Shown: positions 34,889 to 44,932 of the stretch, one piece after another
Numbering within the stretch: position 1 is the first letter of the stretch
Layout of the letters: every line of letters begins with the position of its first letter
NCBI GenBank assembly: GCA_017531225.1
Contig: JAFXLL010000002.1
Location: 29,285-93,284 of the forward strand
Direction: 5' to 3'
DNA length: 64,000 nucleotides
Source: Bacteroidales bacterium
Lineage (GTDB): Bacteria > Bacteroidota > Bacteroidia > Bacteroidales > F082
The notes under the pieces: generated by a model
The model's input: only the letters and a program-made list of their open reading frames with translations
The model's database searches: none
Told to the model about the DNA's origin: nothing
Translations under genes and position numbers: made by a program

Positions 34889-36723
34889 GAAAAGCACTGC
34901 TGATATGGCTTCTATTGCTGACACCGTTTTTTGTACTGTCGCAATCCGCTGAGAAGGCTTGCTTCTCAGTGCCGGGAGGCTTTTACGAGAATACATTCAC
35001 GCTAGAGCTCTCCACGTTATATCAGCAAAACCATATTCGTTATACTACTAATGGCAATCGTCCAACAGCACAGTCCCAGCTTTACACTGGGCCGCTGCTG
35101 TTGGACGAAAGTCTTTATTCCACTTCGAACATATACACCATTCAGATCACTCCTGATGGTCAAATGTTTTATCCTGACAGCATCGGTCGTTGCATCATCA
35201 TTCGTGCCTCTGTGTTCGATGAAAACGACAGCTGCATCAGTGAGCCCTCCACCAACAGTTATTTCATCAACGCACTGGGTTGCAACACCCATGGCTTGCC
35301 CGTCGTTTCGCTTTGTGCCGATACGATGGATTTGTTCGATTACCAGACCGGTATTTTTGTCCCTGGTGTTTTCTGGGATTCGCTGAACCCGCAATGGACG
35401 GGAAACTATTATCAGCAGGGCGCTGAGTGGGAACGGATTGCCAATGTTGAGTTCTATGAAACCAACAACACGGGCATCAACCAGCAGTGTGGATTGAGAA
35501 CCCATGGAGGCAATGGCCGCCGATCCCAACAAAAAGGCTTGAAGATCTATGCCCGTGAGGAATATGGCAAAAAGCGTTTCGAACACCGTTTTTTCGAGGA
35601 TATTCCTCAAATGCGATTCAAACATTTGGTGTTGAAGCCATTTTCGTCGTCGTGGATCCAATCGGGTGTAGCCAACAATGTCTGCAATAAAATTGCCAAA
35701 AACCTCAACGTTGAGTCACTGTCCGACCGCGCCGCCGTGTTGTTTCTCAACGGTGAATACTGGGGTATCTATTATGTTCATGAGAAACCCGATGAGCGTT
35801 ACCTGCAAGACCATTTTGACATCGACCCCGACGAGATAAATCTCATGGCCAATTGGATTTCTGAGATCGCTTCTGGCACCAACCTTTATTTCGTTTTGTT
35901 CCGTTCGTGGCTTCAAACGGCAGACCTTAGCGATCCCGCCCAATGGGACTATGTAAAAGCCCATGTGGACATCGATTGTTTCTTAGATTATCAGGTGTTG
36001 GAACTCTTTTTGGGGAACTTGGATTGGCCAGCCAATAACATGCGTTGTTGGCAACATAACGACGGCCTATGGCGTTGGATCTTTTATGATGGCGACGCAT
36101 GTCTCAGCGCCGTGTCTTTTGATGTATTTGCCAACGCTGTTTATGTTGATCCCGACCCATCGGCACCTATCAATGCAGCGACTTTGTATTTCAGAAAGTT
36201 CATGGAAAACCAAGAGTTTCGTACACGGTTTTACGAGCGTTTCAACGAATTACTCGACGGCGTTTTTCAATATTCCATAACCCAAGATTATCTCATAGCC
36301 ATCAAAACAGCCCTTCAACCAGAAGTCCCTGCACAGTCTTCTCGGTTCAACTTTCCGGAAAGCATCGAAAAATGGAACGAAGAAATCGATTTGCACCGAT
36401 GGTTTTTGGAACGCCGTGTTGACGACATGAGAAGCAGTCTTAATGAGTATTACGCTCAATGGTATCAGCTTGACCATGACAATGAGGAGATGGAATGGAG
36501 CGTCTTTCCGAATCCTTTTAACGACAGGTTGTCCCTGCGGTGCGATGCTCCAGTATCAACAACAACAACGCTGCAGATATTCAATCTGCTGGGGCAACAG
36601 GTTTATTCCAGATCCTTGGAGCTGAAAACGGGTTTCAACGAGATACAGTTGGGTCTTACCCTCGCCCCGGGTATGTATATGCTGAAAACGGATCGTTTTG
36701 TCACAAAGATTATTAGCAGATGA
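34885..36723 (+). CDS. CotH kinase-like secreted protein with T9SS sorting domain
   Basis: 612 residues: signal peptide (LLLLTPFFVLSQ), an N-terminal beta-rich chitobiase-like domain with IRYTTNGNRPT (about 25-110), and a CotH-type region (about 135-500) with LRTHGGNGRRSQQKGLKIY, GEYWGIYYVHEKPDERYL and WRWIFYDGDACL, corresponding to the GxYxGxYxxxE and WDxD-like motifs of atypical extracellular CotH kinases. The C-terminus is a T9SS sorting domain (WSVFPNPFNDRLSLRC, GLTLAPGMYMLKT). It is thus a surface protein, possibly phosphorylating other secreted proteins. Tight overlaps tie it to the peptidase before and the acyltransferase after. Confidence 0.8.
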   Translation: MRKALLIWLLLLTPFFVLSQSAEKACFSVPGGFYENTFTLELSTLYQQNHIRYTTNGNRPTAQSQLYTGPLLLDESLYSTSNIYTIQITPDGQMFYPDSIGRCIIIRASVFDENDSCISEPSTNSYFINALGCNTHGLPVVSLCADTMDLFDYQTGIFVPGVFWDSLNPQWTGNYYQQGAEWERIANVEFYETNNTGINQQCGLRTHGGNGRRSQQKGLKIYAREEYGKKRFEHRFFEDIPQMRFKHLVLKPFSSSWIQSGVANNVCNKIAKNLNVESLSDRAAVLFLNGEYWGIYYVHEKPDERYLQDHFDIDPDEINLMANWISEIASGTNLYFVLFRSWLQTADLSDPAQWDYVKAHVDIDCFLDYQVLELFLGNLDWPANNMRCWQHNDGLWRWIFYDGDACLSAVSFDVFANAVYVDPDPSAPINAATLYFRKFMENQEFRTRFYERFNELLDGVFQYSITQDYLIAIKTALQPEVPAQSSRFNFPESIEKWNEEIDLHRWFLERRVDDMRSSLNEYYAQWYQLDHDNEEMEWSVFPNPFNDRLSLRCDAPVSTTTTLQIFNLLGQQVYSRSLELKTGFNEIQLGLTLAPGMYMLKTDRFVTKIISR

Positions 36724-38285
36724 GAATCACGATTTCCAAAAGAGATACATCCATATTGAAAGGCTTTGCCATCCTCTGCATAGTCTTTCACAATTATTTT
36801 CATTGGCTTAACCCAAATCCAGGAGAGAACGAATTCACATTTTCGGCTTCAAGAGTCGAAAACTTCTTTCAATTATTGGGTGATGAGCCCGGCGAGTGGT
36901 TCAATCTGTTGTTTAGTTACCTCGGGCATTACGGGGTTCAAATCTTTGTGCTTATCAGCGGTTTTGGGCTGACTGTTTCCATGATCAATCGGCCTCGGAC
37001 ATGGGAATCGTTTGTGTTGAACCGTTTGAAGAAACTCTATCCACTGCTGCTTTCTGGTATTTTAGCGCTTTTCTTAGGCGTTATTGTGATGGATTCGCAG
37101 CTTGTGGACAACTACATCATGATGGAGCTCAAACCCAAACTGCTGTTCATCCATACTTTGATTCCCAATTCAGGAGTGAGCGTCAATGGTCCTTGGTGGT
37201 TTTTTGCTTTGATACTCCAGCTTTATCTGCTCTTCCCGCTACTTTTCCAGTGGTTCAAAAAATGGAAATGGAAAGCCTTTGTGACAGTTTGCGTGGTTTC
37301 TTACGGCTTGATTTTCCTTTTCCGTTATGGACTCACCCTTTATGAAGGTTCCATCGTGATGATGAATGCTCCAGGCCATTTGCCGGAGTTTTGTTTAGGC
37401 ATGATGTTGGCGCTTCAAAAGGATCAAAAGATTGGATGGGGGTGGTTGGTCTTAGCCATCGTGATTTTCTGTTTGGGCAATGTGTACGCCCTGTTTTATC
37501 CTTTCACCTTCCTTGCCATCTCGGTGATAGCGCTTTTCACCTACCAAGGGTTGAAACGCTTACCCATTAAAAAACAATGGCTCAGTCGTCCCTTGGCTTA
37601 TTTTGGCGGCATCTCCATGACGCTGTTTGCAGTGCATGGGTTTTTCAGAAAGCCGGTCTTGACCTTGGCTCAAAATATGCATGGCTCATGGGGTCATTTC
37701 CTGTCGGGTTTATACTTTCTGCTTATTGTTTGGGCTGTGGCCCTGGCTGCCAAGGTGTTTTATGATTTCCTGTGCCGTCAGTTGGATAAGATCCATATTC
37801 GCGAAAGCCGAGCTACCCGCATCATCGGTCGGGTTTGTCAAGTGGCTTTGGAATTGTTCTTCGCCTACGTATTGGGTTATTATATCGCCCAAAACCTTCA
37901 TAAAAACACACAAACCGTTGCCGATTTGCAACTGGTGGAGTCTGGTGTAGTCCATCAAGATGCGCAATACGTGTCGTTGCTTAATCAAGTAGCGGATGAG
38001 AACATGTTGTCGTTTGACTTACAGTGTTCCTTTGATTTTAGCAGTCAGGATACCTTGTCGCCGCTGCCCGTTCTCGTTTTGGATATTCCCCATTGTCTTT
38101 GGATGAAGTTTGAAATACCGGAATCCTACAACACTTCAACGCCGCAACATTTTGAGTTATCGTATCGCTATCTTCGTCCATTTAACCAGAATATTAAAGG
38201 GAAACCCATAAAACTCTATTTGTGGATTCCTAATCAAAATAGTTCGTTTACGTTTGAAAATGCTCAAGTAACTTTACTACGATGA
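36720..38285 (+). CDS. Acyltransferase family 3 membrane protein with extra C-terminal domain
   Basis: 521 residues with about 10-11 transmembrane segments. The acyltransferase-3 pattern is visible: SILKGFAILCIVFHNYFHW (active-site His region), then GVQIFVLISGFGLT and FVLNRLKKLYP. Such enzymes (OafA, OpgC) acylate extracytoplasmic sugars. Unusually, about 120 residues follow the last transmembrane segment and form a beta-rich domain (SFDFSSQDTLSPLPVLVLDI, KLYLWIPNQN) that resembles the C-terminal ends of the next two proteins. It overlaps both neighbours by four bases. Confidence 0.82.
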   Translation: MRITISKRDTSILKGFAILCIVFHNYFHWLNPNPGENEFTFSASRVENFFQLLGDEPGEWFNLLFSYLGHYGVQIFVLISGFGLTVSMINRPRTWESFVLNRLKKLYPLLLSGILALFLGVIVMDSQLVDNYIMMELKPKLLFIHTLIPNSGVSVNGPWWFFALILQLYLLFPLLFQWFKKWKWKAFVTVCVVSYGLIFLFRYGLTLYEGSIVMMNAPGHLPEFCLGMMLALQKDQKIGWGWLVLAIVIFCLGNVYALFYPFTFLAISVIALFTYQGLKRLPIKKQWLSRPLAYFGGISMTLFAVHGFFRKPVLTLAQNMHGSWGHFLSGLYFLLIVWAVALAAKVFYDFLCRQLDKIHIRESRATRIIGRVCQVALELFFAYVLGYYIAQNLHKNTQTVADLQLVESGVVHQDAQYVSLLNQVADENMLSFDLQCSFDFSSQDTLSPLPVLVLDIPHCLWMKFEIPESYNTSTPQHFELSYRYLRPFNQNIKGKPIKLYLWIPNQNSSFTFENAQVTLLR

Positions 38286-40690
38286 AAAACAAAAACTCAT
38301 TCTTAAGTTTCCTTTTTTGGATGCTGATTTTTGGCTTTGCCGTACGGTGTTTTGAGTGGGCAATGCTTAGCCATTATCAAGAACAAACCTGGATGCAACT
38401 GGGACTTTGTTTACGAGGATTCTGCTACGATGTTTTGTTTTTCAGTAAGGTCGCGTTGGTGCTATTTCCCATCCATTGGCTGATCTATCGTCGGTCGCCC
38501 AAGGCGGCGGCAATTACGTTCCGTGTCCTTGGAACGTTGATGTTGCTGATATCCAACGCCATGATCATGTATTTTGTTTCGGCCGACATTCCTTTGGACA
38601 AAGTCTTTTTCACCTATTCCGTCAAGGTGCTGATATATATTTCCCAATCCACGGGAGCCTTTGTATGGTGGGGGTATGTTGGGTTGCTGCTGATACCGGC
38701 GCTGTTTTTTGTGGTGTCGAAAAAGGAAATTGATTTCGGAAAACCTTGGCTCTTTGCTTGGTTGGGCTTGGCAGTCATAGGTTTCTTTTTCAATGGCGTT
38801 CCTTCATGGATGTATGAGACGAGTGAAGAAAAAAACACCATCTGCAACAAGCAGGAATACTTCTGGACCAGTCTTTTCAAGCGAAATAACACTTACTTCC
38901 GTTTCAATCATGAAAACCTTGACAAAAAACAAGTACAGGCGTTCCAAGCAAACTTCCCAGATGTGGAGTTTGTCAATTACCAATACCCGTTCTGTCATAA
39001 AGATTTTTCGCCCGATGTGCTTTCTGGTTATTTTGATTTGAAACCTGATAAGCTACCCAATTTTGTATTCATCATTACCGAGGGCTTAGGGCGAGAATTC
39101 AGCGGCCCTGACAGCCCAATGCCTTCTGCTACGCCGTTCCTGGATTCATTGGCCAACACAGGCTTATATTGGACCAATTGCATGTCATCGTCGCAGCGCA
39201 CGTTTGCCGTTTTGCCGACCATGTTTGCCAATCTGCCCTTTGGAAAAAACGGATTCATGCAATCCAAGGACGCACCCCAATTCCAGTCGTTGGTCAGCAT
39301 TTTAAAAGACAATGGTTACAGCTCGGCGTTCTTTTATGGAGGCTGGCTGTGCTTTGACGACATGTGCTTTTTCTTGAAGGACATGGGCGTCAATGAATAT
39401 TTGCCGGATTACCATGAGTATCCGGAAGAAGAACAGAATACTTGGGGGCTTTTAGACCACGCGATGTTTAGGGAGGCCATCAAAAAGGTCTCAGCTAATG
39501 ATACCGTGCCCCGACTTGACATTTATCTTACCCTGACCACCCACGATCCTTTCGAGTATCCCAACAAAACAGAATACACACAGAAGTATGAGAATAAGTT
39601 GGTTGAAAAGGGTATGCAAAAATCGGTGCCGCAATACTTGCATGAAAGATTTGCGTCATACATGTATTATGACGATTGTCTAAGGAAGTTCTTTGCTGAT
39701 TACAGTCAGTTGCCAGGTTATGAAAACACCATCTTCATCATCACGGGAGACCATCATTTCAACAGTTTGGCGAAAGATAAGGATCGTTGCCATGTGCCGT
39801 TAGTTATGTGGTCGCCCATGTTGAAGGAATCGCACCGTTTCCCAGCCGTAGTTACACATCGCGACATCACCCCGTCGCTATTGGCTATGATGAAGAGCAG
39901 CTGTGCCATTCAATCGCCCGAAATCGTCAGCTGGATCAACACAGGCTTGGACACAGTGTCCTATTTCAGGAGCGAAACCTTCACACCGCAGGCAACTGCA
40001 TCCCATGAATTGATCAACATGCTTTACAAAGATCAGTTGTTGCTTGGCGACAGGGCCTACCGGATGGTTTTGACCGACAACTATTTGAACCTTGAGCCGA
40101 TCGACAAAGCTCCTATGCTTGAGTTCATGAGCGAATACAAGACCTTCGACGATTATGTGATGAACAATAACGCTTTGTTGCCGATAAACGAAAAGGAAAT
40201 GGTGCTGCTGAATCATGTGGAGGAAAAACAAAGCGCCAATTACACCTTGAGCAAAACCAATACATATCCGATAGATACATTAGGGAGAAGCGAAGTATTT
40301 AAGCTTAAGCAACAATTCCCATTCAAGGTGCTTGAAATGCCTTTTGAGGAATCGCTTAAAAGCGTAGTGATCTATTGTGATTGCGATCTCTACATTCCTT
40401 CAAGTGAAAAGTATAAAAACATCTCTTTTGGTATTGCTGTTGTACATGCTGACAACTCTCGCGAAACGCTCAAAATAGCTACCATCAACCAGAATATTTA
40501 TTCTGATGACGACATCAACTCATACTCTTACTACGATCAATGGCACCACTTTTCCTTGACCCAGAACATCAATCGCGCGTCAGTTCCCTACCAGCCAGGA
40601 GATGTGCTGATCGGCTATTTTGTCAATCTTGAGGAGCATGAGTTCTATCTTACTGATTTTACGATGAAAGTCGTTGGAGTTTTGGAATAA
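38282..40690 (+). CDS. LTA synthase-like phosphotransferase 1 (alkaline-phosphatase superfamily)
   Basis: 802 residues: five N-terminal transmembrane segments (about 8-175), then an extracytoplasmic sulfatase/LtaS-like domain. Seen are FVFIITEGLGREFSG (metal-ligand Glu at about 266), SSQRTFAVLPTMFANLPFG (Thr nucleophile at about 304) and FIITGDHHFN (metal-binding Asp/His at about 490), spaced as in LtaS. Such enzymes move phosphoglycerol or phosphoethanolamine from phospholipids to glycans or lipids. Residues about 660-802 form a beta-rich domain like that of the acyltransferase and of the next protein. Bacteroidota lack lipoteichoic acid, so the acceptor must be something else. Confidence 0.85.
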   Translation: MKNKNSFLSFLFWMLIFGFAVRCFEWAMLSHYQEQTWMQLGLCLRGFCYDVLFFSKVALVLFPIHWLIYRRSPKAAAITFRVLGTLMLLISNAMIMYFVSADIPLDKVFFTYSVKVLIYISQSTGAFVWWGYVGLLLIPALFFVVSKKEIDFGKPWLFAWLGLAVIGFFFNGVPSWMYETSEEKNTICNKQEYFWTSLFKRNNTYFRFNHENLDKKQVQAFQANFPDVEFVNYQYPFCHKDFSPDVLSGYFDLKPDKLPNFVFIITEGLGREFSGPDSPMPSATPFLDSLANTGLYWTNCMSSSQRTFAVLPTMFANLPFGKNGFMQSKDAPQFQSLVSILKDNGYSSAFFYGGWLCFDDMCFFLKDMGVNEYLPDYHEYPEEEQNTWGLLDHAMFREAIKKVSANDTVPRLDIYLTLTTHDPFEYPNKTEYTQKYENKLVEKGMQKSVPQYLHERFASYMYYDDCLRKFFADYSQLPGYENTIFIITGDHHFNSLAKDKDRCHVPLVMWSPMLKESHRFPAVVTHRDITPSLLAMMKSSCAIQSPEIVSWINTGLDTVSYFRSETFTPQATASHELINMLYKDQLLLGDRAYRMVLTDNYLNLEPIDKAPMLEFMSEYKTFDDYVMNNNALLPINEKEMVLLNHVEEKQSANYTLSKTNTYPIDTLGRSEVFKLKQQFPFKVLEMPFEESLKSVVIYCDCDLYIPSSEKYKNISFGIAVVHADNSRETLKIATINQNIYSDDDINSYSYYDQWHHFSLTQNINRASVPYQPGDVLIGYFVNLEEHEFYLTDFTMKVVGVLE

Positions 40691-40702
40691 AACACAAGGA
40701 AG

Positions 40703-43168
40703 ATGATGAACAAATGGTTTTCGGGTTTGCAAGAGTGGATGCGGCTAAACATGTTGCTCCTCGTTTGTATGGTAGCCATAAGGCCGCTGTTCTTCCTTGA
40801 AGTGTTGTTTAGGGTAGGACTGGAGCCTGAGTTTCTGTTAACCATCCTTTCGGGAGCCATGTTCGATGCGTTGTTGGTGGGTCGCATCTTCATTTATGGA
40901 CTGATTCCTTTCCTGTTGATCCATTATTTCTTTCCCCAAACAGCCCGTGGCATTGCTACAGGATTGATCGTTGCCTTTATGGTGGTGACGGCTTTGTTGG
41001 CGGAGTATTATTGTAATCTGACCATGCCACTCGACCATGTCATCTTGGTGTATACTCCCGAGGAACTCAAAACCACCGTGTCTTCGTCGGCTTCGCTGTC
41101 GTTTGCTCAGGTGTTTTGGTTTGTGCTGATGGTGGGTGTTTCGGTGCTTTTAATCTGGTTGTGGAGAAAGGTAAAGTTCGGGAAGTGGTTTGTAATCATC
41201 GTGGCTGTGCTGTTTTTGCTGGATACGCTCTTTGTTCGTTATCCCAAGATGGTCCGCAAGGAAAGCCTTTACCGAACCCATTATAGATTTTGTCTTGCCG
41301 TCAACCAGCCCTCGTATTCATACGTGAAGATCACTGATTTTATGAGGGAATCGAAGCAGTGGGAAAGCCTTGAGAGTAATAACGACGAAGCCCTGCAAGC
41401 GGCCATTGAGGCCTATCATGCCCGTCATCCTGAATTTGAGTTCGACCACCCAGGCTATCCTTTTTACCACAAGACCAACGATGCGGATGTGTTAGGACCG
41501 TATTTTAATACCACTTCTGACAGCTTACCGCCCAATTTGGTGTTCATCATCGTTGAAGGCTTGGGACGTCGTTTGACAGGAACAACCCACCCACAGATAT
41601 CGTTTACCCCATTTATCGATAGCTTGGCTGCAGAGGGGCTGTTTTGGCCTAATTGCCTATCCACTTCGGAGCGTACCTTCGGAGTGTTGCCTTCGGTTTA
41701 CGCCTCGGCGCCTCATGGCAGGTACGGCTTTTCAACAAATCTGGCTCCCACGCCCAGGCACCACTCGTTCTTGCTCGACTTGGAGCAAAACGGCTACACG
41801 ACCTCATTCTACTATGGTGGCGATATGTCGTTTGACCGATACGACTTCTTTATGAAGTCCAATCACGTGGATTATCTCTTCATGCCGCAGATTGTGGTGG
41901 AAGACTCAGCCAAATACCTGCTGTTATCCAATAACCATCGATGGGGCTTGGATGACGATGAGTTGTTTAGGAGCGCCATTGCACATCAAAAGTTGGATAC
42001 CGTTGTGCATCGTCCCTATCTCGACATGTATCTGACCCTTTCAACCCACGAACCTTTCCTTGTTGACGATATTGAGAAGTTTAAGGAACAGGCGAAACAG
42101 ATGGTCGATCAAACGCCCACCCTGTTGCCCAATGAGCGTAATAATATCTTGAAGAATCTTAACATCTACGGGTGTTATCTCTATACAGATCAGAGCATCA
42201 GGGAGTTGTTTGCCTATTATGCTGCCCGTCCCGATTTTGAGAACACGATTTTCGTCATCACGGGCGACCATCGCATGGCTCCTGTGTCGATGGGTATCGC
42301 TTTACGACTATACAACGTGCCGTTGGTGGTGTATTCGCCTTTACTGAAGCAACCCAAGACCATGAAAGCGGTGGTTTCGCATCTTGACATTGCTCCATCG
42401 TTCAATGCTTTTCTAAGCAACAATTACAATTATGTCATCGGCGATCATTGTCATTGGCTGGGCACTTCTTTCGATACGGTGACGGCATTCCGTAACCTCA
42501 AAAAACAAGCGTTTATGCGCAACAACAGGGATGTGGTGGACTACGTGAACGGAGAAGAGATGATTGTTAAGGCCAAGCTGTACAAGTTCGATTCGTTGTT
42601 TGAAGTGACTCCGGTTGACGACGAGCAGCGGTGCCAAGAATTGGTGGAGGAGATGACATCCTTTGATATGCTGAGCCGTTATGTGGTGCAAAACGACGTG
42701 CTGTTGCCTCGTGATGCCAAAACCATCCTTTATAACATCCATCTTGACTTTGAAAACAATACCCTTGAGGTGTATGACAAATATTTGGTGAGACGTCAAG
42801 GTTACTTAAGCGTGGGCGACAATGTGGAATCGTTCGGCTTGGGCGCGCCTATCGTTGTCCGTCCGATGTATGAAAACCTTGTGGTGGATGTTTCTTTTGA
42901 TGTGAAAAACAAGGACACGCAGCGTGACCTCCCTGTCTTGTCGATCGGTTTGGGTAACGACTATTGGTCAAAATGCCAGCTGGAGAATACCGCGGGTGAG
43001 TCGTTGAACACTGGAAAATGGGAACATTTCCATACCCGAATCGTAGTAAATACGTTGGATATAGAAACCACGGAAGCGCTCAGAATGGCATTGTTGAATA
43101 CCGGCAAGACGGTGTATGAATTGGATAATTTGGTGGTCACTGTCGAAGGTGTAAAAAAGGAAGAATAA
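40703..43168 (+). CDS. LTA synthase-like phosphotransferase 2 (tandem paralogue)
   Basis: 821 residues, same plan as the preceding protein: about five transmembrane segments, then the LtaS-like domain with VFIIVEGLGRRLTG, STSERTFGVLPSVYASAPHG (Thr at about 321) and FVITGDHRM (about 520). The C-terminal 120 residues (VVDVSFDVKNKDTQRDLPVL, then YELDNLVVTVEGV) align with the acyltransferase tail at SFD...DT...LPVL. The two phosphotransferases are diverged enough to suggest different donors, acceptors or positions. Twelve bases separate the genes. Confidence 0.85.
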   Translation: MMNKWFSGLQEWMRLNMLLLVCMVAIRPLFFLEVLFRVGLEPEFLLTILSGAMFDALLVGRIFIYGLIPFLLIHYFFPQTARGIATGLIVAFMVVTALLAEYYCNLTMPLDHVILVYTPEELKTTVSSSASLSFAQVFWFVLMVGVSVLLIWLWRKVKFGKWFVIIVAVLFLLDTLFVRYPKMVRKESLYRTHYRFCLAVNQPSYSYVKITDFMRESKQWESLESNNDEALQAAIEAYHARHPEFEFDHPGYPFYHKTNDADVLGPYFNTTSDSLPPNLVFIIVEGLGRRLTGTTHPQISFTPFIDSLAAEGLFWPNCLSTSERTFGVLPSVYASAPHGRYGFSTNLAPTPRHHSFLLDLEQNGYTTSFYYGGDMSFDRYDFFMKSNHVDYLFMPQIVVEDSAKYLLLSNNHRWGLDDDELFRSAIAHQKLDTVVHRPYLDMYLTLSTHEPFLVDDIEKFKEQAKQMVDQTPTLLPNERNNILKNLNIYGCYLYTDQSIRELFAYYAARPDFENTIFVITGDHRMAPVSMGIALRLYNVPLVVYSPLLKQPKTMKAVVSHLDIAPSFNAFLSNNYNYVIGDHCHWLGTSFDTVTAFRNLKKQAFMRNNRDVVDYVNGEEMIVKAKLYKFDSLFEVTPVDDEQRCQELVEEMTSFDMLSRYVVQNDVLLPRDAKTILYNIHLDFENNTLEVYDKYLVRRQGYLSVGDNVESFGLGAPIVVRPMYENLVVDVSFDVKNKDTQRDLPVLSIGLGNDYWSKCQLENTAGESLNTGKWEHFHTRIVVNTLDIETTEALRMALLNTGKTVYELDNLVVTVEGVKKEE

Positions 43169-43183
43169 TTAGAGTTTTGTACC

Positions 43184-44929
43184 ATGAATCCAACCCCAAT
43201 CAAGCTTCTTTCTCCCGCTAAAAACTTGGAAGTAGGCATCGCTGCCATCAACCATGGCGCCGATGCCGTGTATATCGGCGGTCCGGCCTTTGGTGCCCGT
43301 GAGAAAGCGGGTAATAGCATCAAGGATATAGAACAACTCTGCCGTCATGCATCGCTGTTTGACGCTAAGGTGTACGTGACCTTGAACACCTTGCTTTACG
43401 AGAATGAAAAGGAGGAAGCTCGGCGTTTGGCTTGGGATTGCTGGAACGCTGGCGTGGATGCGTTGATTATACAGGACCTTTCGCTGTTGGAACTCGACTT
43501 GCCACCTGTGCCGTTGCATGCCAGCACACAGTGCGACAACCTTACAGTGGAACGGGTTCAAGAACTGGAGCGCTTGGGCTTTGAACAAGTGGTATTGGGC
43601 CGCGAGTTGAGCATCGATCAGATCAAGGAAATCAGGCGACAGACCACGGTGCCGTTGGAGTTTTTCGTTCACGGCTCGTTGTGTGTCAGCCATAGCGGAC
43701 AGTGCTATTTGAGCCAACATATCGGCAACCGCAGCGCCAATCGCGGTGCCTGCGCCCAGCCCTGCCGCCTGCCATGGGATTTGCTTGACGCCGATGGCAA
43801 GGTGCTCATCAAAGGTCGGCATCCGCTTTGCCTGAAAGACATGAACAACAGTGCCAATCTGGAGGAATTGTTGGATGCGGGTATCACCTGTTTCAAGATA
43901 GAAGGTCGGTTGAAGGATGCAGACTATGTGAAGAACATTACGGCGTTTTACCGCCAGCGGCTGGATGCCATTTTTGAGCGTCGGCCGGAATATTTTCAGG
44001 CTTCACAGGGACATTGTACCTACAATTTCGAGGTCAACCCCGAAAAATCGTTCAATCGTGGCTTTACCGATTATTTCATCCATGGCCGTCAGCCGAATAT
44101 CGGTTCGCCGTTCACCCCGAAATCGATGGGTGAATACATCGGCGAGGTGAAATGGTGCAATTCCGTGCAGATGGAGTTGCTGACAGATAAAATCCTGCAT
44201 AACGGCGATGGACTGTGTTTTCTGAATCAGGATGAAGAATTGATTGGCATCCGGGCAGATGTCGTCAATGGCAATAAAGTGTCGTGTAACCGCCCCCATG
44301 GCGCCCAACGAGGCTCAAAAATCTATCGCAACTACGACATTGAATGGCAACGCCAAGTGGAGGCCTCCACAGGCAACCGCAAGATCGATATAGAATTAGT
44401 GCTTTCGGAAACTGATGAAGGTTTTGAGTTGACTGAAAAACGATCCACTTCCTGCTTCCAACTACCCACTAATAAAATCGTTGCCACCAATCCCGAAAAG
44501 GCCCTCGAGAACATCCAGAAAAAGCTCTCCCAATGGGGTGACACCATTTACAATCCCATTTGTATTAATATTGCCTTATCCCAACCCTATTTGATTCCGG
44601 CCTCCGTGCTCGGAGAAATGAAAAGAGGGTTGCTGGCCGTTTTAACGAGTTGCGGACGGACGAACCTGTCCCTGCGGCACATTGTCGTATCTCCCGCAGG
44701 GAGATATGCAGTGCCGCAGGGATTGGTTCGGGAAGTCCGCAACTTAGTTCCTGATGAAATCCCTAACCACCTGATGACCTGCCACCACTGCATCCGTTAT
44801 GCCAACGGAATGTGTCCGAAAATCACGGGAAAGCCAGTGGATTCACTGTTCATTCGCAATGGCGAAAACACTTTCCGTTTGGAATTCGATTGCAAGAATT
44901 GTCTCATGTACGTTTGTACCTTGGATTAA
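43184..44929 (+). CDS. U32 family peptidase-like protein (TrhP/RlhA type)
   Basis: 581 residues. The family signature is EFFVHGSLCVSHSGQCYLS (about 163-181) followed by RGACAQPCR, whose Cys residues may hold an iron-sulfur cluster. The N-terminus (PIKLLSPAKNLEVGIAAINHGADAVYIGG) is the usual TIM-barrel start. U32 proteins are called collagenase-like peptidases, but E. coli members are needed for RNA hydroxylation (tRNA ho5U, 23S rRNA C2501), so an RNA-modification role is at least as likely. A four-Cys cluster lies near the C-terminus (CHHCIRYANGMC, then CKNC). It lies four bases before the ABC exporter. Confidence 0.85.
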   Translation: MNPTPIKLLSPAKNLEVGIAAINHGADAVYIGGPAFGAREKAGNSIKDIEQLCRHASLFDAKVYVTLNTLLYENEKEEARRLAWDCWNAGVDALIIQDLSLLELDLPPVPLHASTQCDNLTVERVQELERLGFEQVVLGRELSIDQIKEIRRQTTVPLEFFVHGSLCVSHSGQCYLSQHIGNRSANRGACAQPCRLPWDLLDADGKVLIKGRHPLCLKDMNNSANLEELLDAGITCFKIEGRLKDADYVKNITAFYRQRLDAIFERRPEYFQASQGHCTYNFEVNPEKSFNRGFTDYFIHGRQPNIGSPFTPKSMGEYIGEVKWCNSVQMELLTDKILHNGDGLCFLNQDEELIGIRADVVNGNKVSCNRPHGAQRGSKIYRNYDIEWQRQVEASTGNRKIDIELVLSETDEGFELTEKRSTSCFQLPTNKIVATNPEKALENIQKKLSQWGDTIYNPICINIALSQPYLIPASVLGEMKRGLLAVLTSCGRTNLSLRHIVVSPAGRYAVPQGLVREVRNLVPDEIPNHLMTCHHCIRYANGMCPKITGKPVDSLFIRNGENTFRLEFDCKNCLMYVCTLD

Positions 44930-44932
44930 ACT

